A DNA stretch of 64,000 bases from Lysobacterales bacterium (GTDB taxonomy: Bacteria > Pseudomonadota > Gammaproteobacteria > Xanthomonadales > Xanthomonadaceae). The position numbers and the translations under genes were made by a program. The DNA lies in contig JADKCY010000002.1 in NCBI GenBank assembly GCA_016718605.1, positions 310,001-374,000 of the forward strand. The letters run 5' to 3'. Positions 27,520 to 37,427 of the stretch are shown in pieces. The stretch's first letter is position 1. Every line of letters begins with the position of its first letter. Under the pieces are notes generated by a model. The model saw only the letters and a list, made by a program, of their open reading frames with translations. It was not told the DNA's origin and ran no database searches.

Positions 27520-29109
27520 ATGAATCCAACCTCTGCGCCAGTGCCCAGCACCGGTGAATGGCTCGGCCATCCCAAGGGTCTGTTCGTCTGCTTCGCCACA
27601 GAAATGTGGGAACGCTTTGCGTTTTACGGCATGAAAGCGCTGTTGATGCTGTACCTGGTCAAGCACCACGCGTTCAACGATGCGGATGGCTATATCTTGC
27701 TGGGCACGTATGCGGGGCTTGCCTATGCACTCCCCTTGCTGGGCGGTTTGCTGGCGGATCGCTACCTCGGCATGCGAAAGGCCGTGGTGTTCGGCGGCCT
27801 GCTGCTTGTGCTGGGTCAGCTGGGCATGGCCTGGACCGGAGAGCCCGCGTCGCGAGCCGGTGACGGCAGCATGCTGGGCCAAGACGGTTTGGCGATTCAG
27901 ATCATGTATGCATCATTGGCCTTGATCGCCGTGGGTGTGGGCTTTCTGAAGCCCAACATTTCCACCATCGTCGGTCGGCTATATGCGGAAAATGACGCGC
28001 GCCGCGACTCGGCGTTTTCAATTTTCTACATGGGCATCAATGTCGGCGCCTTCCTGTCCTCACTGATCGTCGGCTACATCGGCGAAACCTTCGGTTGGGG
28101 CTACGGTTTTGGCCTTGCGGGCGTGATGATGGCGGCAGGCCTGCTGCAATTCATCGTCGGCAAAAAACATCTGCTCGGACAAGCGGAACCGGCCGATGCG
28201 GCAATGTTGGCCCGTCCCGTGCTGGCAGGACTGAGTCGCGAGTGGGTGATTTACACGGGCGCGATGGTGCTGGTCGCAGTGGTCTGGCAGGTGCTGCAGA
28301 CCAAGATCGACTTCGAGCCGCTCTCCAAGCTGGCCGGTGGACATCAGGTGACCCTGACCGAAGTCGTAGCAGTTGTCGCAGGGATTGGCCTCTACATCTG
28401 GTTCACCCTGCTGATGTTTTCCGGGATTGATCGCGTCGCGCGCGGCAAGATGATCATGCTGCTTGCGCTCACCACAGTCAGCGCCTTGTTCTGGGGACTT
28501 TACGAGCAAACCTATGGCCCCTGGGTCACGATGGCGGAACGTGCCATGGACCGCAGCACGTTCGGTATCGAATGGACCGCCGGTCAGACCACCGCCATCG
28601 GCGCGCTCTGCGTCATCGCGTTCAGTCCGGTCTTCGCGTGGTTGTGGCCACGTCTGGATGCTCGTGGCTGGAACCCGAGCTATCCAGCGAAGTTTGCCTG
28701 GGCATTGGTGTTGTGCGGCTTGTCGTTTGGCGTATTGGCATTCGCCACCACGCAAACCAATGAGGCAGGCTTGGTCAGCCTGTGGTGGATGATTCTGGCC
28801 TATGTTGTGCTGGTTCTGGGCGAAATGGTGCTCAGCCCGATTGGCCTCGCCGCCGTTACCGCGCTGTCGCTTCCACGCGTGGTCGGATTGATGATGGGCG
28901 CCTGGTTCCTGTTCTCGGCCTTCGGCGAAATGATCGCCGGGCGCTTTGCCACCTTTGCCGCCATCGAGCCGGCCGCTGACGGCAGCATCACACCGGCGAT
29001 GGCGCTGGGCGTCTATGCACCCTTCTTTACGCAGATGATGTGGATTGGCGTGATCGCTGGCGGATTGATGTTCCTCGCGACGCCGTTGCTGAATCGACTG
29101 ACTCGCTGA
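27520..29109 (+). CDS. Proton-dependent oligopeptide transporter (POT/PTR family)
   Basis: POT transporters import di- and tripeptides with protons across the inner membrane. The 529-residue protein begins with the cytosolic GHPKGLFVCFATEMWERFAFYGMKALLMLYL block that holds the ExxERFxYY-type proton-coupling motif. The PTR signature FSIFYMGINVGAFLSSLIVGYIGE (about 165-190) and the later FWGLYEQTYGPW segment are also present. About 14 hydrophobic segments can be counted. The ATG at 27520 is preferred to that at 27394, whose added 42 residues are soluble and unlike the family. The peptidase gene is divergent. Confidence 0.92.
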   Translation: MNPTSAPVPSTGEWLGHPKGLFVCFATEMWERFAFYGMKALLMLYLVKHHAFNDADGYILLGTYAGLAYALPLLGGLLADRYLGMRKAVVFGGLLLVLGQLGMAWTGEPASRAGDGSMLGQDGLAIQIMYASLALIAVGVGFLKPNISTIVGRLYAENDARRDSAFSIFYMGINVGAFLSSLIVGYIGETFGWGYGFGLAGVMMAAGLLQFIVGKKHLLGQAEPADAAMLARPVLAGLSREWVIYTGAMVLVAVVWQVLQTKIDFEPLSKLAGGHQVTLTEVVAVVAGIGLYIWFTLLMFSGIDRVARGKMIMLLALTTVSALFWGLYEQTYGPWVTMAERAMDRSTFGIEWTAGQTTAIGALCVIAFSPVFAWLWPRLDARGWNPSYPAKFAWALVLCGLSFGVLAFATTQTNEAGLVSLWWMILAYVVLVLGEMVLSPIGLAAVTALSLPRVVGLMMGAWFLFSAFGEMIAGRFATFAAIEPAADGSITPAMALGVYAPFFTQMMWIGVIAGGLMFLATPLLNRLTR

Positions 29110-29117
29110 AACGGATC

Positions 29118-29151
29118 GACACGACCCACCGTCACCGCGGCGGGTCGTGTC
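29118..29151. terminator. Hairpin between convergent POT transporter and lptG genes
   Basis: A 10-base perfect stem GACACGACCC/GGGTCGTGTC (29118-29127 and 29142-29151) encloses a GC-rich loop that can extend the pairing. It lies between the stops of two convergent genes. There is no T-run, so terminator function is likely by position rather than by a full intrinsic signature. Confidence 0.55.
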
Positions 29152-29162
29152 CGGCGGCGAAC

Positions 29163-30260
29163 TCAGAATCGACGCCGGAACCAGCCCCAACTGCCCAAGC
29201 CGAACACCAGTGGCGGCAAGCCATAGGCGATCCACAATGGGACGTGATAGACCTCGGCCATGCTGACACTGAGTCGCTGCACGGTGTAGTAGCCCAAGCC
29301 AAAGGCGATGCCGACAAACAGGCGTTTTCCAAAGCCACCCGAGCGCAGACTGCCGAACGCGAAGGGCATCACGGCGAGACACATGGCGAGCGCATTGACG
29401 GGATAGAACACTCGAGACCACCACGCGCTCTCGAAGGCTGCCGTATCCAATTCGTTGCGCTGCAGATAGTCGAGATTCTCGTCGATGTCGCTGAGTGCCA
29501 GGTAGCGCGGCCGCAAAACGCTGAAGCTCAACAGCTCCGGACTTAGCTGGGATTGCCAGCGCTCATGCGGCACATCCTGAACCGACACACTGCGTGCCGC
29601 GAACGTGGTTCGACGCACGTCATAGAGCTCCCAATTGCCCGCGACGTGTTCAGCCCGTTTGGCATGGGCGATGGCCTGCAGGGCACCGTCCGGGTTGAAC
29701 TCATAGAGACGGACATCTTCCAGTACCAAACGCGACACCGCACCTTCGCCTTGCAGCGCACCGCGACGCGCATTCAGAAAGGTATCGCCTTCGCGCGCCC
29801 ACAGTCCGGAACGCTTGGCAATGGCCAAATCTTCCGACTTGGCGCCCATCGCCAAGGCTTGCGCACGCAGATCACCGATCGGACCAATGGTCTCAGCCGA
29901 TACCAGCATCATCAGGGTCAGGGCCGCCACGGTCGCGCCAGCGCTGGCACCAATGCGCCAGCGCGCGATCCCCGCAGCACGCAACGCGGTCAACTCGGAG
30001 CTGGCAGCCAGTGCCCCCAAACCCATCACGCTGCCGATCAATGCCGCGGTGGGAAACAACTCATAGGCTCGGCGCGGCAGGGTATAAGCGACATACAGCA
30101 TGGCCAGTGGCAGGGAGTATTGCCCCTGCTGGATTTCATCCAACTCGTTGATTAGGGCACTGATGGCGTCAAAACCCACCAGCACAGCCCACGTCAGACC
30201 GAGCGCATATAACACCTGCATGGCCACCAGGCGATCACTGCTGCGCAAGAAGCGCCTCAT
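29163..30260 (-). CDS. lptG: LPS export ABC transporter permease LptG
   Basis: LptG and LptF form the inner-membrane permease that, with LptB, extracts lipopolysaccharide and hands it to LptC/LptA. The 365-residue protein has the LptF/G fold: an N-terminal pair of membrane segments (VLYALGLTWAVLVGFDAI), the coupling-helix region SSELTALRAAGIARWRIG (about 85-102), a periplasmic beta-jellyroll middle, and three C-terminal membrane segments. The ATG at 30260 overlaps the lptF stop by 4 bases, indicating translational coupling. Confidence 0.93.
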   Translation of the reverse strand: MRRFLRSSDRLVAMQVLYALGLTWAVLVGFDAISALINELDEIQQGQYSLPLAMLYVAYTLPRRAYELFPTAALIGSVMGLGALAASSELTALRAAGIARWRIGASAGATVAALTLMMLVSAETIGPIGDLRAQALAMGAKSEDLAIAKRSGLWAREGDTFLNARRGALQGEGAVSRLVLEDVRLYEFNPDGALQAIAHAKRAEHVAGNWELYDVRRTTFAARSVSVQDVPHERWQSQLSPELLSFSVLRPRYLALSDIDENLDYLQRNELDTAAFESAWWSRVFYPVNALAMCLAVMPFAFGSLRSGGFGKRLFVGIAFGLGYYTVQRLSVSMAEVYHVPLWIAYGLPPLVFGLGSWGWFRRRF

Positions 30261-31342
30261 GCGGGCACCCGACGCGAAAACGGCCTTCGATCCCACCACT
30301 GCAACCACCAGATCGCCAGCAAGACCAAGCCATGCGGCCACCACAAGCCAAGCCAGATGGGGGTCACTTCGGCGGCCATCCAGGCGCGCCCAATGCCGAG
30401 CAAATTCATGTAAACAACGTAGCCCAGCAGTGCGACCAGCAAACCACCATAGCGTGCAGAGCGCGGCGGCGTGTGCGCCAGTGGCAAGGCCAGCAGGGCG
30501 AGAAGCAGGGTTGCCAATGGTGCAGAAAGGCGCCAGTGAAGTTCGGCCATGGCACTCGCCGTGGGTTCATCCAACAGCGCCGGGATGCTGCGCATCGACT
30601 CGGGACGTGCCAGATCGCCAGGCTCACTGTCGGGCACACGGATATCGTTGCGCTCGAATCGCATCAAACGGAAGTCCAAGGCATCCAGGCTGCCCTCGAC
30701 GCGAAAACCGTCACGCAGACTCAGATATCGCTCATCGCCCTGTTCCGCGTACAACTCGCCCGACTTCGCTGTCACCACGTCGATACGTCCATCGCGCTCG
30801 TTATGCACGAACAGGCGACCGAATTGACTGCCGTCCTCACTCATCTCGGACAGATACACCACCGCATCACGCCCAGGCAGTTCGACGAAACGACCGGGCT
30901 CCAGTCCCACCACCAGCAGTGATCGATTGGCTTCTTCGATCATCGCCGCAGACAACTTTTGTGCCGCCGGGGCCAGCCAAAGCGAAGTCGCCCCCACCAG
31001 CAGCACCAAAGGAAGTACCCAGGCAAAAATGGCGCGACGCAGTTCTGAAACACCCAACCCCACCGACGCCAGCACCGACATTTCGCTGTCCCGGTACAAC
31101 CGCCCCAATCCCAGCAGAACCCCGAGGAACAAGGCCAGCGGCAACACCAGCGGCAGCATGTCGACAGAACGCAAGCCCAACTGCGATAGCAGAAGTCCCG
31201 GCGGCAACTTGCCACGCGAGATCTTGCCGAAAAGATCGGCAAACAAGCCGCTGAACATCACCATCAGCAGAACCGCTGCCGTAGCCAGCGTGGTCACCGC
31301 CAACTCACGCCAGACATAGCGATCTATCCGGTTCAAACGCAC
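30257..31342 (-). CDS. lptF: LPS export ABC transporter permease LptF
   Basis: This is the first gene of the lptF-lptG pair. The 361-residue protein starts with membrane segments ([22 protein letters not shown] and [21 protein letters not shown]). It has the coupling helix [21 protein letters not shown] (about 85-105), a periplasmic domain and three C-terminal segments, as in LptF. The start is a GTG at 31342, giving [14 protein letters not shown]. It is divergent from pepA, reproducing the classic lptGF | pepA-holC-valS arrangement of gammaproteobacteria. Confidence 0.93.
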   Translation of the reverse strand: MRLNRIDRYVWRELAVTTLATAAVLLMVMFSGLFADLFGKISRGKLPPGLLLSQLGLRSVDMLPLVLPLALFLGVLLGLGRLYRDSEMSVLASVGLGVSELRRAIFAWVLPLVLLVGATSLWLAPAAQKLSAAMIEEANRSLLVVGLEPGRFVELPGRDAVVYLSEMSEDGSQFGRLFVHNERDGRIDVVTAKSGELYAEQGDERYLSLRDGFRVEGSLDALDFRLMRFERNDIRVPDSEPGDLARPESMRSIPALLDEPTASAMAELHWRLSAPLATLLLALLALPLAHTPPRSARYGGLLVALLGYVVYMNLLGIGRAWMAAEVTPIWLGLWWPHGLVLLAIWWLQWWDRRPFSRRVPA

Positions 31343-31558
31343 GCGGACGCCTCCATGACGGCAACGCCGAACGAACCTGGCGTGCGTGTGATCAAGCGAT
31401 GCTGGGAAGTGAGGGGATTAGCGCGGCGCACTGGTAAACTATCGAACTCTGCTGATTTGCAATCAGACACCCGGGGCAATTGCCGCCGGATCTCGTTGAC
31501 CCGCCACCAGCGGTGTGCGGTGCGGCAGTATCCCCTGATCAACCTGTACAGGAAAGCC

Positions 31559-33022
31559 ATGAGCCTTCAGTTGAGCCTTGCTGCAACCCAGCCCCAGGAT
31601 GCCGATAGCGTCATCGTCGGGATATTCGAAGACACCGGACTGAGCGCCGCCGCGCGCGAGCTGGACAGCGACGGGCGCTTGGCGCAATGGCTGAGCAGTG
31701 GCGACATCAGCGGCAAGCTCGGTCGCACTGCCGTGCTGCGTGGCATGGCTGGGACGGCGGCACGCGTGGTCGCTGTCGGACTTGGCAAGGAGGCCGAATT
31801 TGATCTGTCACGTCTGCAGAAGGCCACCACCGACGCCCTCAAGGCTTTGAATGGTAGTCCGGCCAAACATGTGTTCTGCACCCTGAGCAGTCTGTGCGTG
31901 AAAACGCACGACGCCGGATTTGTGCTGCGCCAGACGGCCATCACGGCCGAACATGCGCTGTATCGCTACACCGCCACCAAGAAAGCAGCCAGTGACGGCG
32001 GCATCGAGCATCTGAGTTTCGCCGCCGATAGCAGCCTTGCTCCCCAACTGGCGCAGTCCCAAGCCATCGCGGAAGGGGTGCGCCTGACTCGCGAGCTTGG
32101 CAACCTGCCACCGAACATCTGCAATCCAGCCTATCTGGCCGATACCGCGCGCCGAATCGCCAACGAGTACAGCAGTACGGTGACCGTGGACGTACTGGAG
32201 CGCGATCAGATGGAAGCCCTCAACATGGGCTCTCTGCTGGCTGTGGGCGCGGGCAGCGCCAATGCACCGAAGCTGATCGTCCTGAAATACACCGGCGCGG
32301 CCGCCGAACAGAAACCCGTGGCCCTGGTCGGCAAAGGCATCACCTTCGATACCGGTGGCATTTCGCTCAAACCCGGCCCCGGCATGGAGGAAATGAAGTT
32401 CGACATGTGTGGCGCAGGCACCGTGCTGGGCGTCTTCCAAGCCGTCGTCAAACTCGGCTTGCCCATCAACCTGTTGACCATCGTGCCCGCCGTGGAAAAC
32501 ATGCCGGACGGCAAGTCGTATCGCCCCAGCGATGTCTTGACCTCAATGTCGGGCAAAACCATCGAAGTGCTCAACACCGATGCCGAGGGTCGATTGATCC
32601 TGTGTGACGCCTTGACCTATGCGCAGACCTTCCACCCAGAAACGCTGATCGACGTGGCCACGCTCACTGGTGCCTGCGTCGTCGCGCTGGGCAAGCACGC
32701 CCACGGTCTGATGAGCAAACACGACGACCTCGCCAGCGAACTCGCAACCGCCGGTGAAAAAGTACACGACCGCGCCTGGCGTCTGCCGATCTGGGACGAC
32801 TACCAATCGCAGCTCGATTCCGGCTTTGCCGATGTTGCCAACATCGGCGGTAAATGGGCGGGCGCGATTACCGCCGGCTGCTTCCTCGCCCGCTTCACCG
32901 AAGGCCAGCGCTGGGCGCATCTCGACATCGCCGGTACGGCCTGGGATGAGGGTCGCAAAGGACTGGCCACCGGTCGACCGGTGCCGCTGCTGGTGCAGTG
33001 GTTGTTGGATCGCTGCGCCTAA
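31559..33022 (+). CDS. pepA: Leucyl aminopeptidase PepA
   Basis: PepA is a hexameric manganese/zinc leucine aminopeptidase (family M17) and, in some bacteria, a DNA-binding accessory factor. The 487-residue protein carries the metal and catalytic blocks [16 protein letters not shown] (about 258), the middle [11 protein letters not shown], and the M17 signature [14 protein letters not shown] (about 338). The ATG at 31559 is preceded by AGGAAAGCC and gives the family-like MSLQLSL; the upstream reading to 31355 is rejected. It leads the pepA-holC-valS gene string. Confidence 0.95.
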   Translation: MSLQLSLAATQPQDADSVIVGIFEDTGLSAAARELDSDGRLAQWLSSGDISGKLGRTAVLRGMAGTAARVVAVGLGKEAEFDLSRLQKATTDALKALNGSPAKHVFCTLSSLCVKTHDAGFVLRQTAITAEHALYRYTATKKAASDGGIEHLSFAADSSLAPQLAQSQAIAEGVRLTRELGNLPPNICNPAYLADTARRIANEYSSTVTVDVLERDQMEALNMGSLLAVGAGSANAPKLIVLKYTGAAAEQKPVALVGKGITFDTGGISLKPGPGMEEMKFDMCGAGTVLGVFQAVVKLGLPINLLTIVPAVENMPDGKSYRPSDVLTSMSGKTIEVLNTDAEGRLILCDALTYAQTFHPETLIDVATLTGACVVALGKHAHGLMSKHDDLASELATAGEKVHDRAWRLPIWDDYQSQLDSGFADVANIGGKWAGAITAGCFLARFTEGQRWAHLDIAGTAWDEGRKGLATGRPVPLLVQWLLDRCA

Positions 33023-33030
33023 GCCCGGCC

Positions 33031-33456
33031 ATGCCACGCGCCGATTTCTACCTGATCGCCAAACCGCGGTTCCTCACCGAACCGCTGCGCTTGGTCTGCG
33101 AACTGGCGCGCAAGGCCCATGACTCGGGGCAACCCTTGCTGATCCTCGCGCGCAGCGAGGAACAGGCGGAGGAACTGGACGAACTGCTGTGGTCGTTCGA
33201 CGAAGACGCCTATATCCCGCATCAGCTCGCGGGCATGGACGAGGACGACGACATCACACCGGTGTTGATCGTGCCGCCCGGTGTGGACTCGCCCTCACGC
33301 CCCTTGCTGCTCAACCTGCGTGATGAAGTCGCACCGCCGCCGTTCGAGCGCGTGCTGGAAGTCGTGCCCGCCGATCCCTCGGCGCGTGAACCATTGCGTG
33401 AACGCTGGCGGCAATATCAGGCACTCGGCTACGCCCTCAACAAATACGACATGTAG
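33031..33456 (+). CDS. holC: DNA polymerase III chi subunit HolC
   Basis: HolC (chi) links the clamp loader to single-strand binding protein. The 141-residue protein matches the family: ADFYLIAKPRFLTEPLRLVCELARKA, LLILARSEEQAEELDELLWSFDEDAYIPHQL and the C-terminal RWRQYQALGYALNKYDM. It starts 8 bases after pepA and is followed by valS, the conserved gene order. Confidence 0.93.
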   Translation: MPRADFYLIAKPRFLTEPLRLVCELARKAHDSGQPLLILARSEEQAEELDELLWSFDEDAYIPHQLAGMDEDDDITPVLIVPPGVDSPSRPLLLNLRDEVAPPPFERVLEVVPADPSAREPLRERWRQYQALGYALNKYDM

Positions 33457-33504
33457 ACCGCTCCACGCGGCCTGATCACCGAATCACCCAAGACCAAGAC
33501 GCCC

Positions 33505-36327
33505 ATGGACAAGAGCTTCAATCCGCAGGATTTCGAAACCCGCTGGTACGCGCAATGGGAGCAGAGCGGCTGTTTCAAGCCGAGCGGCCAAGGCCCGGCC
33601 TACACCATCCTTCTGCCGCCGCCGAACGTCACCGGCACCCTGCACATGGGGCATGCGTTTCAGCACACCTTGATGGATACCTTGGTGCGCTATCACCGCA
33701 TGCGCGGTTTCGACACGCTGTGGCAGATGGGCACCGACCATGCGGGCATTGCCACCGAAATGGTGGTCAGCCGCAATCTGGCGCGCGAAGGCAAAGGCGA
33801 AACTCGCGACTCACTGGGCCGGGATGCCTTCATCGCCAAGGTCTGGGAATGGAAGCAGGAATCCGGTGACACCATCGAACGTCAGATGCGTCGGCTGGGC
33901 ACGTCGGGCGACTGGTCGCGCAGCACCTTCACCATGGACGCACAGCCCTCCGCCGCTGTACTGGAAGCCTTCGTCCGACTGCACGAACAGGGCCTGATCT
34001 ATCGCGGCCAGAAACTCGTCAACTGGGACCCGGTACTGAAGACCGCCATCTCCGATCTCGAAGTGGTCAGCGAGGAAGAAGAAGGTCGGCTATGGTCGAT
34101 CCGCTATCCACTGGCGAACGGCGCACGCTACGACTACATCGAGCGCGATGAAGACGGCAACGAAACCCTGCGCGAAACCCGTGACTACCTGATTGTGGCC
34201 ACCACCCGCCCGGAGACCATGCTCGGCGACACCGCCGTGATGGTGCATCCCGAAGACGAACGATACCTCAGCCTGATCGGCAAGACCGTGCGTCTGCCGT
34301 TGTCGGATCGCGAGATTCCGATCATCGCCGACAGCTACGTCGATAAGGCCTTCGGCACCGGCTGCGTGAAGGTCACGCCTGCGCACGATTTCAATGACTA
34401 TGCGGTAGGCCAACGGCATGGCCTGCCGATGATCAACATCCTCACGCCCGACGCCCGAATCAACGAGAACTCGCCGGCAAAGTATCAAGGCCTGGATCGC
34501 TTCGACGCACGCAAAGCCGTGCTCGCCGATCTCGACGCCGAAGGCTGGCTGGTGGAAGAGAAGAAGCACAAATTGATGGTGCCGCGCGGAGATCGCACCG
34601 GTCAGATCATCGAGCCCTATCTCACCGATCAGTGGTTCGTGAAGATGGACCAGATGGGCCAACGCGGTCTGCAGCTCGTCGAATCCGGCCAGGTTCAATT
34701 CGTGCCGCCCAACTGGATCAACACCTATCGGCACTGGATGGAGAACATCCAGGACTGGTGCATCAGTCGGCAGCTCTGGTGGGGACATCGTATTCCCGCG
34801 TGGTACGACGAGTCCGGTCGCGTATATGTGGCGCGCAACGAAGACGAAGCACGTGCGCAGGCCAATACCGCCGGTTGCGGCGGCTCATTGCGGCAAGACA
34901 GCGACGTCCTCGAAACCTGGTTCAGCTCGGCACTGTGGCCCTTCTCCACCATGGGCTGGCCGAATGCCGAAGCGATGGCTGAGCGTGGCTTTGATCGCTA
35001 CGTGCCCAGCTCGGTGCTGGTCACCGGCTTCGACATCATTTTCTTCTGGGTGGCGCGCATGGTGATGATGACCGATCACTTCACCGCGCAAGTACCCTTC
35101 AAGCACGTCTACATCACCGGTCTGGTGCGTGATCGTGACGGCCAGAAGATGTCGAAATCAAAGGGCAATGTGCTCGATCCCATCGACCTGATCGACGGCA
35201 TCGCGCTGGATGATCTGGTCGCCAAGCGCACCGCCGGGCTGATGCAGCCGCAGATGGAAGCCAAGATCGAGAAGGCCACCCGCAAGGAATACCCGGACGG
35301 CATTCCCGCATTCGGTGCCGATGCGCTGCGCTTCACCTTTGCCAGCCTCGCCACACATGGTCGCGACATCAAGTTCGACCTGCAACGCTGCGAGGGCTAC
35401 AAGAATTTCTGCAACAAGCTCTGGAACGCCGCGCGCTTTGCGCTGATGAACTGCGAAGACGTGAGCTTCAGTGGGCAACCGCCAGCGCAGAGCGATGCCG
35501 AACGCTGGATTCTGGCCCGACTGGATCGAATGCTCGCGGAAGTGCACACGCAGTTCGATGCCTACCGCTTCGACCTCGCCTCGCAGGCCCTGTACGAGTT
35601 CACCTGGAACGAGTTCTGCGACTGGTTCTTGGAGTTCGCCAAACCCGCCTTCGGCAGCGACGACCACGCCTTGGCACAAAGCACGCGGCATACCCTGCTG
35701 CACGTGCTGGAAACCCTGCTGCGCGCCCTGCACCCGCTGATTCCCTTCGTGACCGAAGAAATCTGGCAGTACGTCGCGCCCAAACTGGGACGTCAGGCAG
35801 CGAGCATTTCCAGCCAGGCCTATCCGCAGCCCAGCGAAACCGACTACCGCAGCGCCGAGGCGGATATCGAATGGCTCAAGCGCATCGTCAGCAGCCTGCG
35901 TCAGATCCGCAGTGAACTGGGCCTGTCGCCGGGGCGCGCGGTTTCCCTGCGGCTGCTTGGCGATGCGCCGAGCGACCGTTCCCGTCTCGATCGATTCCGC
36001 GCACAGATCGCCTTCCTGTGTCGCCTCGACTCGCTCGAATGGCTGAGCAGCGAAACGGACATTCCGGCAGCGGCACCCGCCGTCGTCGGCGACTTGCGCC
36101 TGTTTATTCCGCTCGAAGGCCTGGTCGATCTGGGTGCCGAGCGCACACGTCTGGACAAGGAGATCAAACGCATCGAAGTCGAGATCGCCAAGTGTCAGGG
36201 CAAGCTCGGCAACGACAACTTCGTCGCCAATGCGCCGGAAGATGTGGTCGCTCAGGAACGTCAGCGCCTCAGCGACTTCAGCACCCAACTGGGCGGCTTG
36301 CGCCAGCAACGCGAGCGACTGGGTTAA
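33505..36327 (+). CDS. valS: Valyl-tRNA synthetase
   Basis: ValS charges tRNA(Val). The 940-residue protein has the class I signatures HMGH ([15 protein letters not shown], about residue 46) and KMSKS ([14 protein letters not shown], about 549). The editing (CP1) domain lies around 200-340, including the block [13 protein letters not shown]. The anticodon-binding domain contains [10 protein letters not shown], and the C-terminal coiled-coil arm ([20 protein letters not shown]) is specific to ValS. It follows holC by 48 bases. Confidence 0.97.
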   Translation: MDKSFNPQDFETRWYAQWEQSGCFKPSGQGPAYTILLPPPNVTGTLHMGHAFQHTLMDTLVRYHRMRGFDTLWQMGTDHAGIATEMVVSRNLAREGKGETRDSLGRDAFIAKVWEWKQESGDTIERQMRRLGTSGDWSRSTFTMDAQPSAAVLEAFVRLHEQGLIYRGQKLVNWDPVLKTAISDLEVVSEEEEGRLWSIRYPLANGARYDYIERDEDGNETLRETRDYLIVATTRPETMLGDTAVMVHPEDERYLSLIGKTVRLPLSDREIPIIADSYVDKAFGTGCVKVTPAHDFNDYAVGQRHGLPMINILTPDARINENSPAKYQGLDRFDARKAVLADLDAEGWLVEEKKHKLMVPRGDRTGQIIEPYLTDQWFVKMDQMGQRGLQLVESGQVQFVPPNWINTYRHWMENIQDWCISRQLWWGHRIPAWYDESGRVYVARNEDEARAQANTAGCGGSLRQDSDVLETWFSSALWPFSTMGWPNAEAMAERGFDRYVPSSVLVTGFDIIFFWVARMVMMTDHFTAQVPFKHVYITGLVRDRDGQKMSKSKGNVLDPIDLIDGIALDDLVAKRTAGLMQPQMEAKIEKATRKEYPDGIPAFGADALRFTFASLATHGRDIKFDLQRCEGYKNFCNKLWNAARFALMNCEDVSFSGQPPAQSDAERWILARLDRMLAEVHTQFDAYRFDLASQALYEFTWNEFCDWFLEFAKPAFGSDDHALAQSTRHTLLHVLETLLRALHPLIPFVTEEIWQYVAPKLGRQAASISSQAYPQPSETDYRSAEADIEWLKRIVSSLRQIRSELGLSPGRAVSLRLLGDAPSDRSRLDRFRAQIAFLCRLDSLEWLSSETDIPAAAPAVVGDLRLFIPLEGLVDLGAERTRLDKEIKRIEVEIAKCQGKLGNDNFVANAPEDVVAQERQRLSDFSTQLGGLRQQRERLG

Positions 36328-36332
36328 GCGTC

Positions 36333-36701
36333 GTGAGCACGCTCAGACTGCTGCACAACCCACGCTGCAGCAAGAGCCGGGAAGCCTTGGCCTTGCTGCG
36401 CGAACACGGTATCGAACCCGAGATCATCGAGTACCTGAAAACCCCACTCGACATCGCGATGCTGCAGACGCTGTGTCAGGCACTGCAGCGCGAACCGGTG
36501 GCCTTGATTCGTTTCAAGGAAGACATCGCGAAGCAACTCGGCCTGCAAGCCTGCGACGCGCGCCCGCGTCAGGAATGGCTACACCTGCTCGCCCACCACC
36601 CTGTCCTGCTGGAACGCCCGATTGCCTGGCAAGGCGACTCCGCCGTCATTGGACGACCGACGGAGGCGCTGGCGGAGTGGTTGAAAACAGCGCGTCGCTG
36701 A
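36333..36701 (+). CDS. ArsC/YfgD-family arsenate reductase-like protein
   Basis: The 122-residue protein starts at a GTG 5 bases after the valS stop and shows the ArsC glutaredoxin-type start TLRLLHNPRCSKSREALALL with the single catalytic Cys12. The segment RPIAWQGDSAVIGRPTEAL near the C-terminus is also family-typical. Proteins of the YfgD branch are annotated as arsenate reductases, but no ars genes are present here and the true substrate may differ. Tight spacing suggests co-transcription with valS. Confidence 0.85.
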   Translation: MSTLRLLHNPRCSKSREALALLREHGIEPEIIEYLKTPLDIAMLQTLCQALQREPVALIRFKEDIAKQLGLQACDARPRQEWLHLLAHHPVLLERPIAWQGDSAVIGRPTEALAEWLKTARR

Positions 36702-36883
36702 TTGGCGCGTTGTCCGATTCGAGGTAGCGACAAGTCGCCTGATGCGCAACTCGTGATCGCCGCAAACCGACGAAAACGCCTGCGCCTGCGGGTCTTACCC
36801 TCGAACGCGGGTATCCGACGCTTGCGGCGGCCCGCACCGCCGCAGGCACCGACAAGCCACAACACCGACTTGTCGCGCGCACG

Positions 36884-37126
36884 TCACTCTGCAACAGACT
36901 TCGCCACCCCACGGGTGTAGACGATGCGCTTGGTTCCGCCACCGCAACTGCCGACTTGCTGACGATCCGCCACATCGGCAGGTTCGACGATCTCCAACTG
37001 GTAGTTCTGTACGCCCTTGGCGTCGAGCTTGGTGGCGATCTCGGATTTGAGTTCTTCACAATCTTTGGCGGCCATGGCCGTACCCGACAGCATCAACAAC
37101 ACGAACAATGCGCTCACGGTTTTCAT
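36884..37126 (-). CDS. DUF1161 family small exported protein
   Basis: An 80-residue protein with a signal peptide (MKTVSALFVLLMLSGTAMA) is followed by about 60 residues that fit the DUF1161 pattern: KDCEELKSEIATKLDAKGVQ, NYQLEIV and the C-terminal VGSCGGGTKRIVYTRG. Two Cys residues could form a disulphide in the periplasm. AGGAGTT lies just upstream of the ATG at 37126, which fixes this start over longer readings. The biochemical function is unknown. Confidence 0.85.
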   Translation of the reverse strand: MKTVSALFVLLMLSGTAMAAKDCEELKSEIATKLDAKGVQNYQLEIVEPADVADRQQVGSCGGGTKRIVYTRGVAKSVAE

Positions 37127-37427
37127 CTTTGAACTCCTGAAGTGGCTGAGGCAGAAATGCTCTGCGGCTGAGGAACGTGACAACAAGACTGCTGCGGACA
37201 AGGTTGACTGTCTCGCGTTGGCCAGCGACGAACCCACACTGATCAGCGACACATTGTCATGCCATTTGTCCGTCACCAGAATGCGCGCGCCCGTGGCTTG
37301 CGCAAGACGCATGAAGCCCCGTCGCGGCGACGGACCGGAACGCGTCCGTTCCGCAATGGCGAGGTGTGATGACAAGCAGCACGTGCGGTATTCCACTCCA
37401 AAAAAACCGTATCGGGTCACTGGCAAC
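37127..37427. other. Non-coding spacer upstream of the DUF1161 gene
   Basis: About 300 bases between the DUF1161 start and the kinase stop. No gene, strong hairpin or clear promoter pair was recognised; the DUF1161 promoter must lie at the low-coordinate end. Confidence 0.4.

Noticed and set aside
28060..29424. A 454-codon minus-strand frame across the POT transporter gene
   Set aside because: It covers the transporter and the lptG end, is rich in His, Gln and Arg without domain signatures, and conflicts with two well-supported genes.
31425..31500. A tRNA-like anticodon arm (CTGATTTGCAATCAG) upstream of pepA
   Set aside because: No matching T-arm with a pairing stem, D-arm or acceptor stem could be built on either strand; it looks like chance similarity.
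36841..36880. Hairpin CGACAAG/CTTGTCG after the ArsC-like gene as a terminator
   Set aside because: The loop is 12 bases, there is no T-run, and it lies far from the gene end; support is too weak for a feature.
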